DNA of 64,000 nucleotides. It comes from Rattus norvegicus (taxonomy: Eukaryota; Chordata; Mammalia; Rodentia; Muridae). Position numbers and translations under genes: made by a program. Location: the NCBI RefSeq assembly GCF_036323735.1, contig NC_086019.1:233042102-233106101 (forward strand), given 5' to 3'. The notes beneath the pieces are model-generated. The model made no database searches. It worked only from the letters and a program-made list of their open reading frames with translations, and was not told the origin of the DNA. Shown in pieces: positions 24,966-37,670 of the stretch. The number at the start of each line of letters is the position of its first letter. Position 1 is the first letter of the stretch.

Positions 24966-25217
24966 GCTCTCTCTGGGGTTCTCATCTTGGCCTCCTGGCC
25001 TTCAAGGGATTTGGCACTGCCACGTACCTTCACCCATGTTGTGTCACATTTATGGTCTCTCATCTAAAGGCAGGTGTATGATCAATGGGCTTTTACGTAG
25101 TGGTGTCACATTTGTCACATTGGCATGGTACCACAACTCACACTTACGCTTTTGGTTTATGAGAAGTTACTTTGAGATAATAAAAATATTATAGCATTGT
25201 AAGTTGATATATTCTAC

Positions 25218-25222
25218 ATATA
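25218..25222. repeat. LTR target-site duplication, left copy
   Basis: ATATA directly precedes the LTR and is repeated at 25548-25552. Five bp is the usual ERVL/MaLR duplication length. Confidence 0.75.
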
Positions 25223-25547
25223 TGTGAAGATTTGTATATGCTGGGCCTCAGGGAGTGGCACTATTAGGAGGTGTGGCCCTGTTGGAATGATGTGTCACTG
25301 TGGATGTGGGTTTTAAGACCCTCATCGTAACTTCCTGGAAGCCAGTATTCTGCTAGCAGCCTTCAGATGAAGATGTAGAACTCGCAGCTCCTCCTGCACC
25401 ATGCCTGCCTGGATATAGCCATGTTTCCACCTTGATGATAATGGACTGAACCTGTGAACCTGTAAGCCAGCCTCAATTAAATGTTGTTGTTCTTGTAAGA
25501 GTTGCCTTGGTCATGGTGTCTGTTCACAGTAGTAAAACCCTACGACA
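25223..25547 (+). mobile_element. ORR1-type MaLR solo LTR
   Basis: A 325-bp LTR starting with TG and ending with CA (TGTGAAGATTT ... CTACGACA), flanked by the 5-bp duplication ATATA. Landmarks of the murid ORR1 group are GGGAGTGGCACTATTAGG, TGTCACTGTGGATG, CAGATGAAGATGTAG, GCTCCTCCTGCACCATGCC and GATGATAATGGACTGAACC, followed by a CAATTAAATG poly(A)-signal-like block. ORR1 belongs to the MaLR (non-autonomous ERVL-related) group. No internal region is present, so this is a solo LTR formed by LTR-LTR recombination. It is related to the copy at 55890-56273. Confidence 0.88.
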
Positions 25548-25894
25548 ATATATATGCATGTTGGGTGTTCACACATGTGCAGTAATGTATGTGTGCTCTA
25601 TAACTATATAGATATAAGAATTTGCATGTAAGTTATATATAAAATTGCTTGATATAAAATTATATATAATTTTATTCATGCCTATTTAATTATATGAAAT
25701 ATATACTTGTAACATATTTAAGAGAATTTATACTATTTACCTGCAGAACTCTATTATAATAAATATTAGAGAGGTTCTATGTCATAAAATTATCATTCAT
25801 CCCACCATTCATCATTTATTGTTTAGTTTTCTTTTTCTTTCCTTTTTTTCTAATTTTCTTTCCCTTCCTCATATTCCCTCTTTGTCTCTTGGAA

Positions 25895-25968
25895 GTGTTA
25901 CTCAGGGCTTTGTGCATGCTATGTAGGCATGAGACCACAAATCTATTTCTCCAGCCTGACTATTTGAT
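25895..25968 (-). mobile_element. ID-like/B4-head fragment
   Basis: AGGGCTTTGTGCATGCTATG then ATTTCTCCAGCCTGA is the complement of a degenerate ID/B4 head, preceded by a CT-rich run (25830-25890) that may be the decayed remainder. Confidence 0.55.
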
Positions 25969-27154
25969 TTTTAAACCTTGATCAGCCTTGAACTACTAAT
26001 AATAGAAAAGTCACAATGATACTGAGTTCACTACCCCTTTTCCCACCTTCTGCTAAAGTCGACATTGTATACATGAAGTTAACATTGGTGTAATATCATT
26101 GCTTACAATACACACCATGTTTAAATTTTATTCATTTCCTACTAATGTTCCCTTTCCGATCCAGGATCTAATCCACTATACCACATTGCATTTGACCATT
26201 GAGTTGTCTTAGTCTTGGATAGTATGTGAGGAATTACATGTTTGTCTGTCCTTGTTTTTCAATGTGGGAAGCATACTTGCCAGGCGCTTCTGAAGGATGA
26301 GTTTTAGTTGGGGTTGCCACTTGTACTATCATGAGTAGAATGGGGTTATGGTTTATCTGGAAGAAGTGCCATGGAGGTGAGAACCTCCCCACCCTTCTCA
26401 CGACAGCTCAGCCAGGGCACATGGCCTTGACATGGCTCACCTCTGATGATGTTGACCTTGATGGCCCGGTTGAGGTACATCCATGTGTCCTCGGACTTCA
26501 CTCACCATCTTTGCTGCCTCATGTACTGTTGCGGAGAGTCCCTAAGACCAGCCTATAATCCGGGAGAAAGCGATTAAGTTCTACCTCCTAGAGAGAGGAG
26601 TATGACAGACTGGACTTTATGTGGCAGTGCAGAAGTGTTACCACAGTGGAGTGATCTACAGATACATGGACATTGGAAGACCTTGGGTTTACAGGAACAC
26701 TCCCAGACACCCAGTCCTGGTTTCCTCATCATGGGAAACACACACAGTAATGTCCACTTTTATTTGCTACATGATTAAGCCAATATGTTCTAAGTAGCCT
26801 CTTTCTATTCCTATATGAAAGAGATCAGAATCACTTTTGCCTGTGAAGTCCTGACCTGAAATTTATAATGTTTCTGCATAGAGCACATGAACTCTTGTTT
26901 TACTAATGATTAGAGTTTCTTTTCTCTGAAAGATGACATATCTTTTATATCAGTTAATTTCTCTGAGAAGGTAGAACTATTGTAAATACTGCACACTATA
27001 AACATATATGTATATTTAAACTCATTGGGGTGTGTTCAATACAATGTACATTTATATGAAATTCTTTAGTATAAAATTATTAGTTTTATAAATGGTATAC
27101 AGTAATAATCCTCATGTAAATACTCATGTGTTGAACAGTGTGGTATCTTTGTGG
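25969..27154. other. no feature recognised
   Basis: AT-rich unique DNA. The frame at 26331-26558 is unsupported. Confidence 0.5.
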
Positions 27155-27485
27155 TGTGTATGTGTATGTGTGCTCATGAATATGTGTACAAGGATGTATG
27201 TATAGAGGCCAGCGGTCAATATCAAGTGTCTTCCTCAATTACTCCACTTATTTTGAGATAGGGTCTGTTCCAGAACTTGGGGCTCACTGGTAGAGCTGGA
27301 TTAGATGGCCAGGAAGCTCCAGGCCTCTGACCATCTGCTGTACTGAGATTACAGGTACATGCCACCATACCTGTTTTCGTTTGTTTGTTTTGCTTTGTTT
27401 TGTTTTTAATGTGGGTTCTGGGGATCTGAGACAAACTTTTCATGCTTGACAGCAAGCACTTTCCTCACGGATCCACCCATCCAGA
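27155..27485 (-). mobile_element. B4A-type SINE
   Basis: Same order as the B4 copy at 17955-18335: a TGTGTATGTG-rich tail, the 3' unique part with GTGTCTTCCTCAATTACTCC, an inverted B1-like core (GAGATAGGGTCTG...CTGAGATTACAGGTACATGCC), a TTTG-repeat, and an inverted ID-like head near 27420-27470. The frame at 27222-27455 is translated SINE. Confidence 0.8.
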
Positions 27486-30400
27486 CATATGGTTGACACC
27501 TCACCATCTTGACAGAAACTATCCAGGAGGGAATCACTACAGTCTCATCTTACAGGTTAAAACCAGCTGTGATCACCAGGGAGGAAGATGCCTATCCGAA
27601 GGCAACGGTGAGCAAGCTTAGAACTTGAACTTCAGGCTCTTTGATTGTGAAATGCGAACCTGCTAAATGTTTACATGCTGGCTGATTAAAATTGGGCAGG
27701 AGGAAAATAGTTTTGAAGATTGGACTAGGTATAGGTATTTTTTTTAAAAATCAAACACAATCACTGAGGATTGAAGATGACAGGTGCTCTGCTTAGATAA
27801 ACAGCCACTGCCACTTCAAGTCAATCAAAACCTCAGGCACACTCACATGGGTGCAGGGAGACCATAGATAAACCTGTGCTCTTCGTGGCTGCATCCCAGC
27901 CAGGACTCTTTCCTGACATGATAGATGATGTGTCTTGTAGCTATCGTGATATGTAAAGTAATCCCCCTGTCTCACAGAGGAAAGAGAGAACAAGATTTTC
28001 CAGGTTACCTGTTGATATCATACAGTGGAAAAAACAAACTCAGCACACCACTGAAATTCCCACGTAACAAACAAAGGTTAATGCTGCAGAGGGAAATTGG
28101 TAGAAACCAACCCTGAAGGGAAGGTTGCTCATGTCGGGAGATGACAGGGAGACTATGACACTGTGTATTGTGACTTAGTCTTGCCAGCTCCCTAAACCCC
28201 TGTACACACAATATTCAATCTTACTGTTCAGTTTTGACTCTGCGACCCTTCATTTCACACTATGGGTACTTCAAGCTGCTGGCCAGTTGGAGACGTCCAC
28301 AGAGAACACAATGAGATGACGCTTGGATCTTGCTATGGACCGTGCTCCCCACCTCCTCACAGAAACACCCAGTATTCATACCGCAGTGTTCCTTGGCTTT
28401 GGGGTAAGGTATATCACTCCTTTTGTAGATATCATCTGAAGTTTAATTATTTTCAAATGACCAAGGTCCTTGTGGGCATGATGGCTAGAAACCCTAACAA
28501 GGTCGTTCCTCAAATCTGGAAACCTTGGCTCTGGAGGAGTGATTAGGACGCTGGGGCTCAGAGCCGCTCACCTTGTCTTCTTACCAGTTTCAACAGCCCC
28601 TCTGTGGAATGACGGCATCGCGCTTAATATGCCTGTTTCCCCAGAGAACTCCAAGTCTGCATTCTGACTCACAGGTGAGGATGCCTGATGATGTGTTCCA
28701 GTTTCCCTTCTTTGTTACTTAGTTTAAAATGTCAGTCATTTTAAAAATCAGTAGCCACTGAACAGCATGGCAAGCCCCCTCCCCACCAGTTGTCCCAGCC
28801 TGGCTAGATCTACCCTGTGAGCTGTTCAGATTGCTGCTGGAAGAAAAGTTGAGTGGCCAGACATGTTGTCAGCCATCCTTCAGAGCGAGGCTGGCCTTAA
28901 GGCTGCTTATGAAAGTCCCTGAGCTGCTGACGTTCCAGGCAGACTGGTTGTTGCCAATCTGTCAACGAAGCACAGGCCTTTCAGTTTAGCCATGGTGAGG
29001 TGTGTGTAACTGAGCCCAGAGGACAAACACTTGAAGCTATGCGTGTCTGCACCCTCCTAGACACCCAGCCACACCTCCCCCTCCGCCCCCCTGACTTAAT
29101 TCTGAGATTTGAAAGTGAAAACAGAACCCCCAGCCCTCTTTCTTAATCCTTAGTGAAGGATTACTGTCTGTCAGCCTTTCTTCCCCAGTGTAAACAACAC
29201 CAGCCTTTTCATTTTAAGCCTTGATTTGGGGGACAAACCAGTTCTCATTTGCGCTTTCAGGCTGGTTTGGAAAGTGTTATTAGACTTCAGGTTACACTCA
29301 GCAAGCCCGTGCCCAGTGGGTTGAAAGGGTACACAGGGCTCGCCCCTGTTTCTCAGCTTCGAGCTCATTGATTTTCTACAGCTTCTTTTGTTACTGCTGA
29401 GGTGGGGGCAGGGAAGACTTGGATTAATAAAGGCATGAAATAAAATACACGTGTAAAGTGCAGTAAATAACAAGTCAGGGTGCGGGCTGAGGAGCTCAGA
29501 GTTGAGGAAGTTTGTCGTAGGAAAGCCGAAGTCTCTGTGGTCCCGGTGGTGGTTCGTTTGGGAAACTGTGGTGTAGACACTTCAAGCAATTCACTGAGGA
29601 CATTTGGTGACGGATTTCCAAATGAAAAGTCATGCGTGAGAAATTAATTTCCAGGTGTGCCTGGCCATTTCGTTTAAATGATTTTTCCACTGGCTAATGT
29701 TGCCATAGGCAAACTTTTTCTAATGTAAGGACTGCATCTTGGGTGTCGCTCAGCGAAGCGATCTGGATTCAGTGGATCCTGGAGCACAGCACTCACTTGC
29801 CACAAGCAAAGGCTCTCTTGAAAGATTCTTTTTGCCTTGAAGGCAAGAGGCATTAAAATTATTAAGAAAAAATGTCAAACAGCTTGGTGGTAATAATGCA
29901 TGACAGAAATAATGATTAACTAGAAACGTAAAGTGTCATTGTTTTTATTTGAAGAACTTTGATGAAAACAGACTCAAGTGATGGTAGATCCTGGTGGCAT
30001 GGAGTTCGGTTATCAGTGCTTCTGTAAAGTCTACTCTGGAGTCTATCGTACCAAGACATTAGGGCAGGATCCCAGACTCTGGTTCTAAGTATATACCTGG
30101 TGATGTCCACAGCGGTTAGTCCAGCCCTCATACCACACATGTTAAACCCATGAGCTGACTTGGATAACCTTTATCACTATTTTACTTATAAAAATCTGTT
30201 TCTTCATCACAGACTTGATGAGCATTTATCAAAAGTAGAGCACACTGGGCAATTTTTTTTTAATTGTTGCAAACGTTGTGGTTCTAGGTTCTACTGGAGG
30301 CTACAAGTTCTACTGTTCAGTAATCTTCAATGACCGATTCTCAAACCTTAGCAGTGTCTGGATCCCAGCCACAGCAGGGCAGACAGATAAATGGTGTAAC

Positions 30401-30834
30401 CATCCTCAGTGCTTGACCCAGTGATGGATTGATTCAACGGAAACCTGTGCATTTCCTAAGTCCAACATACTGCCATGGTTAGTTCTTCATAGCTTGACAC
30501 AACCAAGAGTTATTACTTGGGAGGAGGGAGTCTTAATCGAGGAATTGCTGAGATCACATTGGCTTGTAGCCAAGACATCAAAAGATGTCTTGATTCATGT
30601 GGGAGGGCCCAGCCCACTTTTGGTGATTCCACAACTGAGCAAGTGGTCCTTGGTTATACATGAAAGCTGGCTGAGCTTGAGCCAGAAGAGTCCAAGCTAA
30701 CAACCAACTTCCTCAGCAGCCTCTGCCTCAGTTCCTGCCTTAAATTCAAGTCTTAACTGTCTCAGTGATGGCCTCGAATCTAGAAATGTAAGCTGAAATA
30801 ATCCCTTTTATATCTAAAATGTTCTTGGAGATAT
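27486..30834. other. longest stretch without recognised repeats
   Basis: About 3.3 kb with no SINE, LINE, LTR or microsatellite that I can recognise, which is unusual for this window. No convincing exon is seen; frames at 27793-28546, 29171-29690, 29916-30140 and 30494-30700 have no known domain. Palindromes and homeodomain-like AT motifs cluster at 29560-29950 (see findings). Confidence 0.55.
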
Positions 30835-30835
30835 G

Positions 30836-30836
<1 letters not shown>

Positions 30837-30889
<53 letters not shown>
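30837..30889. repeat. (CA)n microsatellite
   Basis: About 26 uninterrupted CA units. Confidence 0.98.
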
Positions 30890-30891
<2 letters not shown>

Positions 30892-31119
30892 GGAATCACA
30901 AACCAGAGCACACATGACCAAATTTTCAAGTGAGATTCAGGCATGCTAGTAAATTGGGGAAAATACTAGCAGTTCAGGCAGAGTCAGGGTGAGTGGAAAA
31001 GGCCTCTTGTTTCTACAAGCAAATGGCCTAGTAGCCATTAGGTAATGTGTGCTTCTTTCCCCATTTGGATGTTTCATGGTGAGAGTATGCATCCCATCTA
31101 AAAATTATATTTGCTTGTG

Positions 31120-31120
<1 letters not shown>

Positions 31121-31156
<36 letters not shown>
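31121..31156. repeat. (GT)n microsatellite
   Basis: About 17 GT units, some 230 bp from the CA repeat at 30837. The two are of opposite phase, so their transcripts could pair. Confidence 0.97.
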
Positions 31157-33629
31157 GTATCTGAGTGTGATTATATGCATGTGAGTAGCCTGTCATCCCT
31201 GTTAAAAGGTGACCTATTCCTGAATAAGATGTGATTCGTTTTGTTGTAGTCAGAGAATAAGAGGTCAGGGGATGCGACTGCTAGAGCTCTGCCACACAAT
31301 TCTGCAAAAGTTTGTCCTCTAGTCGACTCTGATGGGATCTCAGCTTGCACTTTCCTTGTTTAAAGGATGTAGAGTGTGTATAAAGCAAGAATTCTCAAGC
31401 TTTTAGTCACAGGGGGAGGGTACCCTGCTAGCCTATACCTGTGAGACATGCCCAGGTAACATAACTGGATAAAACTAGACTGTAATAAGAAAATCAAATG
31501 TAGATGTGAACTCAAATATTTTTATTGTTACCAAACTATGGCATAAGAATGTAACATGATATAAATATGCAGATATTTTAAATTTAAATAGAAAAATACA
31601 AATTGAAAAAAAATAGAAACATTGCATCTTTCAACACAGCATCCTTTATATGCATATTAAACCCATATGCCTTTTCTCATTTTTCTTGAAACGTGGCCTT
31701 TTCAATCTGTCTTTTATTTTACTCCATTTGATATAGATGCAGGTTGAGAGAAATAACTTCCTACCACAAAGGGAAAAATGGGCTAGTCTGCTAAATGGTA
31801 CCTGGTATGAAACCCAGAGTCAGGCAGGAAGCAGGTCTGTGGTGGGGTGTTTGGTGGCCTGCCGAGACCCTGCTCCCTCCGAAGTGGGCAGCCATTACTC
31901 AGCTCCAGACAGTTGTTGACATTTGCTGACACACAGGAATGTGGGCCCTGGGTTACCCAACAAAAGCTAGGCGTCTGTACTTTTAGTAAAATCCTCTCTG
32001 TTTTGAAGCCTGTCTGGGGGAGGAGATGGCATTGGTGGACTGCCATTTTGCTTTGTTTGGCCTGTTCCAGGAATGGGCGAACTATGTACGTTTTGACAGA
32101 GCAAAGTTATGCACATTTGTTTAAGTGTCAACTAAGGCTGCTTCTCTGCTAGAGGTGGAGCTCCTGGTTACCTCAGAGATGACATGGCCTACGAATACTA
32201 TAGTATATCTGGTCTAGACCTGTTACTATTTGAATGTGAAATGTTTCAGACCAGGTTCATGTGTTTGAACATGCTGGTGGCTGGCTGTGGAAGGTTGCTG
32301 AACCTTTGCAGTAAGGGTCTCGGTGACAAACATGGAGCTGTAGAGGTGGAACAGCTAGTGAGCTCCTCCTACCATGGGGTAGAGCTACCTTCGCTCTGAC
32401 GTGAAATATGATCCAAAGTAAGATTCTTCCTCCCTTAAGTTGATCCTTATCAGGAACTTGCTCACAGGGATGAGAAAAGCTAACCCAAGACCCTTGCTTG
32501 GAAGACTTTTGATTCCTGGTCTAGTAAAACTTTTAGCTGATAGAGAGCCCCTCCTTGTTTTAAAGTGAACAATCTGCCTTCCTCTGACTTTCATTTATTG
32601 GCCTTGAGGCTGCCTGTGATCACCTTTGGGCATACTCCGAAGACATTTGAACCCCTTTCAGGTTAGTTAACTCTAAGCCCGTCTAGGATGGCTAGGACAT
32701 TTTTCAGGTCCAAAAGTCTTTACTTGTATTAGACATGACTTTTTGAATAAATGGTAGATTTGAGATAATCTGAGACACTATATATTATACAGAAAGTGAG
32801 TGGAGCCTGCTGGTAATTTGTTGAACCAAAAGGTGCCACAGAGGTAGTTAGTAGGAATCCTGGATATATGAGCCCAGAGGAAGGGAATTCGTGCAGTCAG
32901 TCTGAATTTTTTGTGGCTTTTAGACATATTGTTCCATGGAATTCTACAGAGTGAAAAGTTCTTCACTGTACTTCCTGATGTCTCCATCTCAAATCCTACT
33001 TCCCACCTCATGTGCCTCCATTTCTTTACAACATGGCAATTTTTTATTTTGGATTTTAGCATAATATTACTGGTTTAAAAACAATTTCCATGACCAGTTC
33101 TAGAAAGTACCCTTTAGAACATACTGACCATTGTCAAATTTCTACTATTAATTGGTAAAAGTCTTGGTTATTTATCCATTGAACAATTGATCTTTTTCTC
33201 TGTTGGAATATGAGTGTTTTAGGGCCAGAATATTTTTTAGTCGTTTTAGTCTCATTCAAATCATAGGCACTCAAGATATTTAGAGATGAATAAACTGAAC
33301 ATCAGCAGTAGCTTGGAGCCATAAAAATTGTTTGATGAATGATCTTATGAAGTCCACTTACAGCATCTAAAAAGAATTCCTTCTTACTTTCAGAGGAGGC
33401 TGAGGTAAATAAAAGTTTTCCCGCTTAGTAATTATTCAGTATCTCTGTTTGGAGAGAAGAGTCCTTTAGGTGTACTTGGTACACCTAAGTGATTGTGTCC
33501 TAATACATTGATTGTTAACTAAATAGGATTTTATTTTTTATACAAAGCTTTGTCAGCACATATCCACCAAGGTCCCGATCTGTAGTCTGTCTAGGAGATG
33601 AAAATCAGAAGCGACATTAAGGACCCTCC
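31157..33629. other. no gene recognised
   Basis: An AT-rich patch at 31500-31620 has long A/T runs. Frames at 31737-32594 and 32778-33062 overlap on both strands and carry no recognisable domain. No clear interspersed repeat. Confidence 0.5.
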
Positions 33630-33715
33630 CTTGTATTTTCCAGATGAAGAAACCGAAAGTGCAGAGAACGTTCGGAGGGCCACACAACCCATCAGCTGCA
33701 TATCCAGACAAACAG
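33630..33715 (-). mobile_element. MIR SINE fragment
   Basis: TTTTCCAGATGAAGAAACCGAAAGTGCAGAGAACGTT followed by GGCCACACAACCC resembles inverted MIR (TTTTACAGATGAGGAAACTGAGGCACAGAGAGGTT...GGTCACACAGC). Confidence 0.6.
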
Positions 33716-34186
33716 TGGGGGAGTCACACTCCATTTTTGGTGCATTTAATATACATCATGCTTTCACCTCTTTTGGTGATTGGTTTATTTTGTATGTGCT
33801 GATGTAGGTGAGAAAACTTTATGTCTGCATAGTAGCACTGCATTTTCTAAGGTATCCATCATGCATACGCCTTACTAAAACTATAATCTTATTGTGGTAA
33901 AACATAAACAATTACTAATAGTTTATTTTTCCTAATTTAAGAGATTATTAACTATAATCTCGGACAACAGTAATGATCTGACCAGAATTGAACAAGCAGA
34001 ATATATCAAAATGGACTTTGAAATCTATATCTTGTCTAGTGTTTTATAATATCTTCATATCCTTATTCTTTTATTAATGTGAGGTCTGTGATTTTAGACT
34101 GAGGTCAGTGGTTAACAAAGATGTATACATTTCATATATGCTAAAGATTTTATGACTTTAAGGAGTTCTTAGCAAATCTTTATGTA
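33716..34186. other. AT-rich DNA, no feature recognised
   Basis: No repeat or gene is seen. Confidence 0.5.
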
Positions 34187-34215
34187 GTGCTCTCTCTCTC
34201 TCTCTTTCTCTCTCT
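34187..34215. repeat. (TC)n tract
   Basis: Short CT run with one TTTC interruption. Confidence 0.9.
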
Positions 34216-34265
34216 AAGAGGCTTCATTATTAATTCATATAATCTTTGAAAAAATTTACTGTATA

Positions 34266-34267
<2 letters not shown>

Positions 34268-34301
<34 letters not shown>
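34268..34301. repeat. (TA)n microsatellite
   Basis: About 17 uninterrupted TA units, a likely cruciform-prone, easily melted tract. Confidence 0.97.
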
Positions 34302-34303
<2 letters not shown>

Positions 34304-34534
34304 TCATTTTAACATTGTACCAACTTAGACTCAGAGGAATTAACAATTGGCTAAAAACAACATAGAGTGAGCAGTAAGCTATGATTTGAAGCCAGAAAAC
34401 TTGGCTTTAAAATCCATTCCTAACACATAAGACCAGTTGGCTTCTTTTCTGGTTTAAAGCCCTGTTGGCAAAGCAATGGCTGACTTATGTAGGTTGAGTT
34501 TAACCTCTGTAAAACTTGAACCAATTGGTCACTG

Positions 34535-34895
34535 TATTCATTACTTTTCTCATTTTTGTGAGTAAATACTTGACAAGAAAAACTTAAGAGGAAGGTTTTT
34601 TTTTTTTTTTTTTTTTTTTGTGGCTCATGGTTTGATGGAGAGAATCCATGCTGTAAGTAATGGAAGTCCGCTGGAGATCACAGTGTGTCTAGAGTTGGGA
34701 AGCTAAGAGAGATGGTGCTTAGCCATCCCCAGCCCATGGAACTGTGCTTCTGTCATTGAGGATAGATCTCTCTTCCTAGACAGTAAAGTTCCAGAAATCC
34801 ATCACAGACATACCCAATGGGAAATATTCTAGGGATTCTAGATAGAGTCACATTGACAATGAAGATTAATTGTCACTGACACGGTGGAAATCTAG
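34535..34895 (-). mobile_element. MaLR-type LTR, inverted
   Basis: The minus strand carries the order of a murid MaLR LTR: a GTGACAATTAATCTTCATTGTCAATGTGA start (34853-34881), a CCATGGGCTGGGGATGG block near 34725, the complement of TTTGGCTCATGG near 34620, and the end region CTTGTCAAGTATTTACTCAC near 34560. The poly-T run at 34597-34619 has replaced the usual AATAAATCC block. Ends and target duplication are not clear. Subfamily (MT versus related) not assigned. Confidence 0.6.
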
Positions 34896-35319
34896 GCTAT
34901 AGGGACACTCGTCTCCTCCCTTTTCTGCCATATTGGCCTTTGGGGTAGAAAAACCTCTACTCATGAGTAATTGGCTCTTTTCCAGGGAAAGGTAGACTTA
35001 GCTGCAGAAGAGAGTGAAAGGCTAGTCTACTTTGGACCATGCTTGCATGTAACCAATCTATGTAATTATTGTGAGGCATTCTATATCACAATTGGAGGGC
35101 AAAGACCTGGTTACTTACGATTACCATGTCATTTGCTTGTCTCCCATTGTTTTCCCACCTCATTGTTCATCAGGTAAGAGGAGATTTAGATGCCTGGGAC
35201 ATTCCTCGTAGCAGAGAGACTGAGGAGAAAGGAGGTCATGTTGAGACTTTGGTGTTTACAGATGAGGAAGAAAGACATAACATCTGGAAATACTGCAGTT
35301 TTGTGGGCATTAATGGGGA

Positions 35320-35590
35320 ACTAAGTTCAGCAGACTTTATTTACTTAGCAAATACTGATCGACTCTTATGTGCCAGGGCCTTGGACATTCAGTGTTGAGT
35401 ACTATAAACATTGTCCTTGAACCTATAGGACCAATGTTCTGGGGTGGTGGTAGGGGCTACAAGAAAATGAACACATCTGTCGGATACTTTCAGAGAGTGA
35501 GTAAAGGCTTGGAGGAAAGCAAACTGAGAGTGACAGTGAATGGTAGGAAAGAGTGATCAGGGGATATTAGGGCATGAGTTTCTCAGTCGG
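35320..35590 (-). mobile_element. L2 LINE 3' end, inverted
   Basis: TTTATTTACTTAGCAAATACTGATCGACTCTTATGTGCCAGGGCC followed by a GAACACATCTGTC.. block resembles the inverted L2 3' region (TTTATTGAGC.CCTACTATGTGCCAGGCAC...). This old LINE is shared by all mammals. The C-terminus of the 90-codon frame at 35126-35398 is this L2. Confidence 0.6.
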
Positions 35591-37564
35591 TATTCTCACA
35601 GAAGGATTTGCACTATGACTTGTCTCTCCCCTTCCTCGAATCTCAGCCATGTGTTCAATTTCTCCAGGACCCCTTCCATTCTGGAGGGCGTGTCCGCTGA
35701 TGTCTCTCCTTGGCCTGATTCCACCCGTGAGGAACGTGCTAGGGTTAGCAGATGTCAGTGCAGATTATCTTGTGCCTTGTCGAAATAACAACCCCTATCT
35801 CCTTTGAAACCTCTTAGTCCAACCTAAAAGAGATGAGTTTAGTTCGGCATGACGTGTGCCAAGTGAGCCCAGTGCTTCCTCTGTGAAGAACTCAGAGCCA
35901 TCTGTTTAATCATCTTTTCTTGAATTCACATAGGGATTGATGTCAGGTGATCTAATACAGTTTTTGACATTCACCAGTTCCCCTCTTTTGAAAATCTGGA
36001 CAACATTTGTAAATGTGCAAGCTTCTGGATCCATGCCTTCCCTCTCTGATCCTTCTAGAATCTCTGACGCTGGCTCCATGGCCACATCTGCACGTTCTCT
36101 TAATACCTTGGGATATTGATGCAGAGAATCCCAGCTCATCCATTGTAACTATCCCCAACCTCCGTACCTGTCTTTGCCACATCACTATTCTGTTAGTGTC
36201 TTTCTATATGTAGTTTCCTGGGTAGAAAAGTAATCTGGTTATAGCAAACTGTGGAAGACATCAAAGCAGAAAAGAAATCACTCATAATTTTAACACCCAG
36301 CCACGCTTCCTCGGTATTATAGAATGTCTGCTTAGCTGTCCTGATACCACAGCCCTCCCTACATGAATACAGGCACATATAGATGTCCACACAACATATG
36401 CAAATATATGCATATTCATAAGATTGTTTAATGAATTGAAATAGCTGTACATAGTATATATTGTGTGCTTCTTTTAATTTAAAATAAATTCTCAGTATTA
36501 ACCTTTGCAGGATACAAATTGTTTTTCATGGCAGAAATAATGGGAGGAAGAGCGAAGAAAGCCTTTACTCTTGGCTGCAAGGCACTGTATCCCTTATCGC
36601 AAATGGAAGCAATGTACTACTTCTATATTTCCAGACTAAATGTAAGTGACGAAATTACTCAGATAGTCTCTTCAGTGGTGGTGTATTTTCTGGGAGCAGT
36701 GTTGAAGGAAGAAAGAGCCCATTGTCCTGTCTTTCTGGAATGTTCAGAACGTCTACCATCATTGTAGCAAGACTGATAACCTCTAGTAAGGTTTGGGGTG
36801 TGTACAACTTTAGTGCATTGGTTAAGTTACTCACTCCAGCTATTGACAGTTAGCAGTGCCTATTTTCATAGGTCTCCTGGGAAGGTCTGCAGTGGGGCCC
36901 ATGCTTTCTAAACCTTATAATAAAAGATGATTTTAATTTATCAAAAGTATCATCCATCTTTCACTGCCAATAATAAATTAGATGTCTCATTAGGTACTGG
37001 AGACTTGTAGGTAGGCAGCCTATGAAATATATCAAACCCACCAGCAACCCTTCATTCTGTTTCTGAGCTGATAGAGATAATAGAATATGTTGGCTTTGCT
37101 GGCCAATCTCCCAACTTCTAGATTGTTTTGCAGGTTTTCCTCTATGCGCGCTCCCCGTTCAACACTACATGAATTATCCCTGAGCTCTGCTATACATTCC
37201 TGTTCTGAATAGTCATCTCTCTCCAAATTGAGGATCTGGATGGAAAACTGGATGCTTCACCTAAGCGAAATTATCCCATTGAAAGAATTCATGGGCTTTT
37301 GAATCTGTGTATATACTGTACTTTGCAGGACTACTGTTCATATTATAAAATAGTGGAATGGAAGGAAATTTTTTGAGGGGGTGAGGGAGTTATTTCTTTC
37401 CCTTCTATGGCTCCTTGAAGAGTAATTTCAGTTCTTCCTTGACTCTTTGATGCCCATTCCCTGAGGATTCCTCTGTAGTGAAGTATGTTCCAATAGTCTA
37501 ACTCATCACTGTTTTTTCGGATTCTTGAAACTCTGGGTGTTAATTTACACTCTTCAGAGCTTCC
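35591..37564. other. no gene recognised
   Basis: Unique-looking DNA. Overlapping frames on both strands at 35906-36213 show that the patch is simply stop-poor. A frame at 36519-36767 is unsupported. Confidence 0.5.
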
Positions 37565-37670
37565 TTCTGAAGCTGCAGAAGAGTAGGCACCAGGTCTATT
37601 GTAGGTAGTTTATTCTCAGGGCTCCTGCAGAATGTCCACTCTAATGTGATATTTAGTAAATGTTTGCTAG
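37565..37670 (+). mobile_element. possible L2/MIR 3' end
   Basis: GAGTAGGCACCAGGTCTATTG and the final ATATTTAGTAAATGTTTGC resemble the sense L2 3' end (GGCAGGGAC..GTCTGT...GTAGGCACTCAATAAATGTTTG). Weak and diverged. Confidence 0.4.

Noticed and set aside
31390..31560. Possible hAT terminus (GAATTCTCAAGCTTTT)
   Set aside because: No matching inverted terminus or interior landmark could be found.
35150..35180. CATCAG|GTAAGAGG donor-like site on the plus strand
   Set aside because: The preceding frame (34971-35177) has no recognisable protein and no acceptor of quality; kept only as a note.
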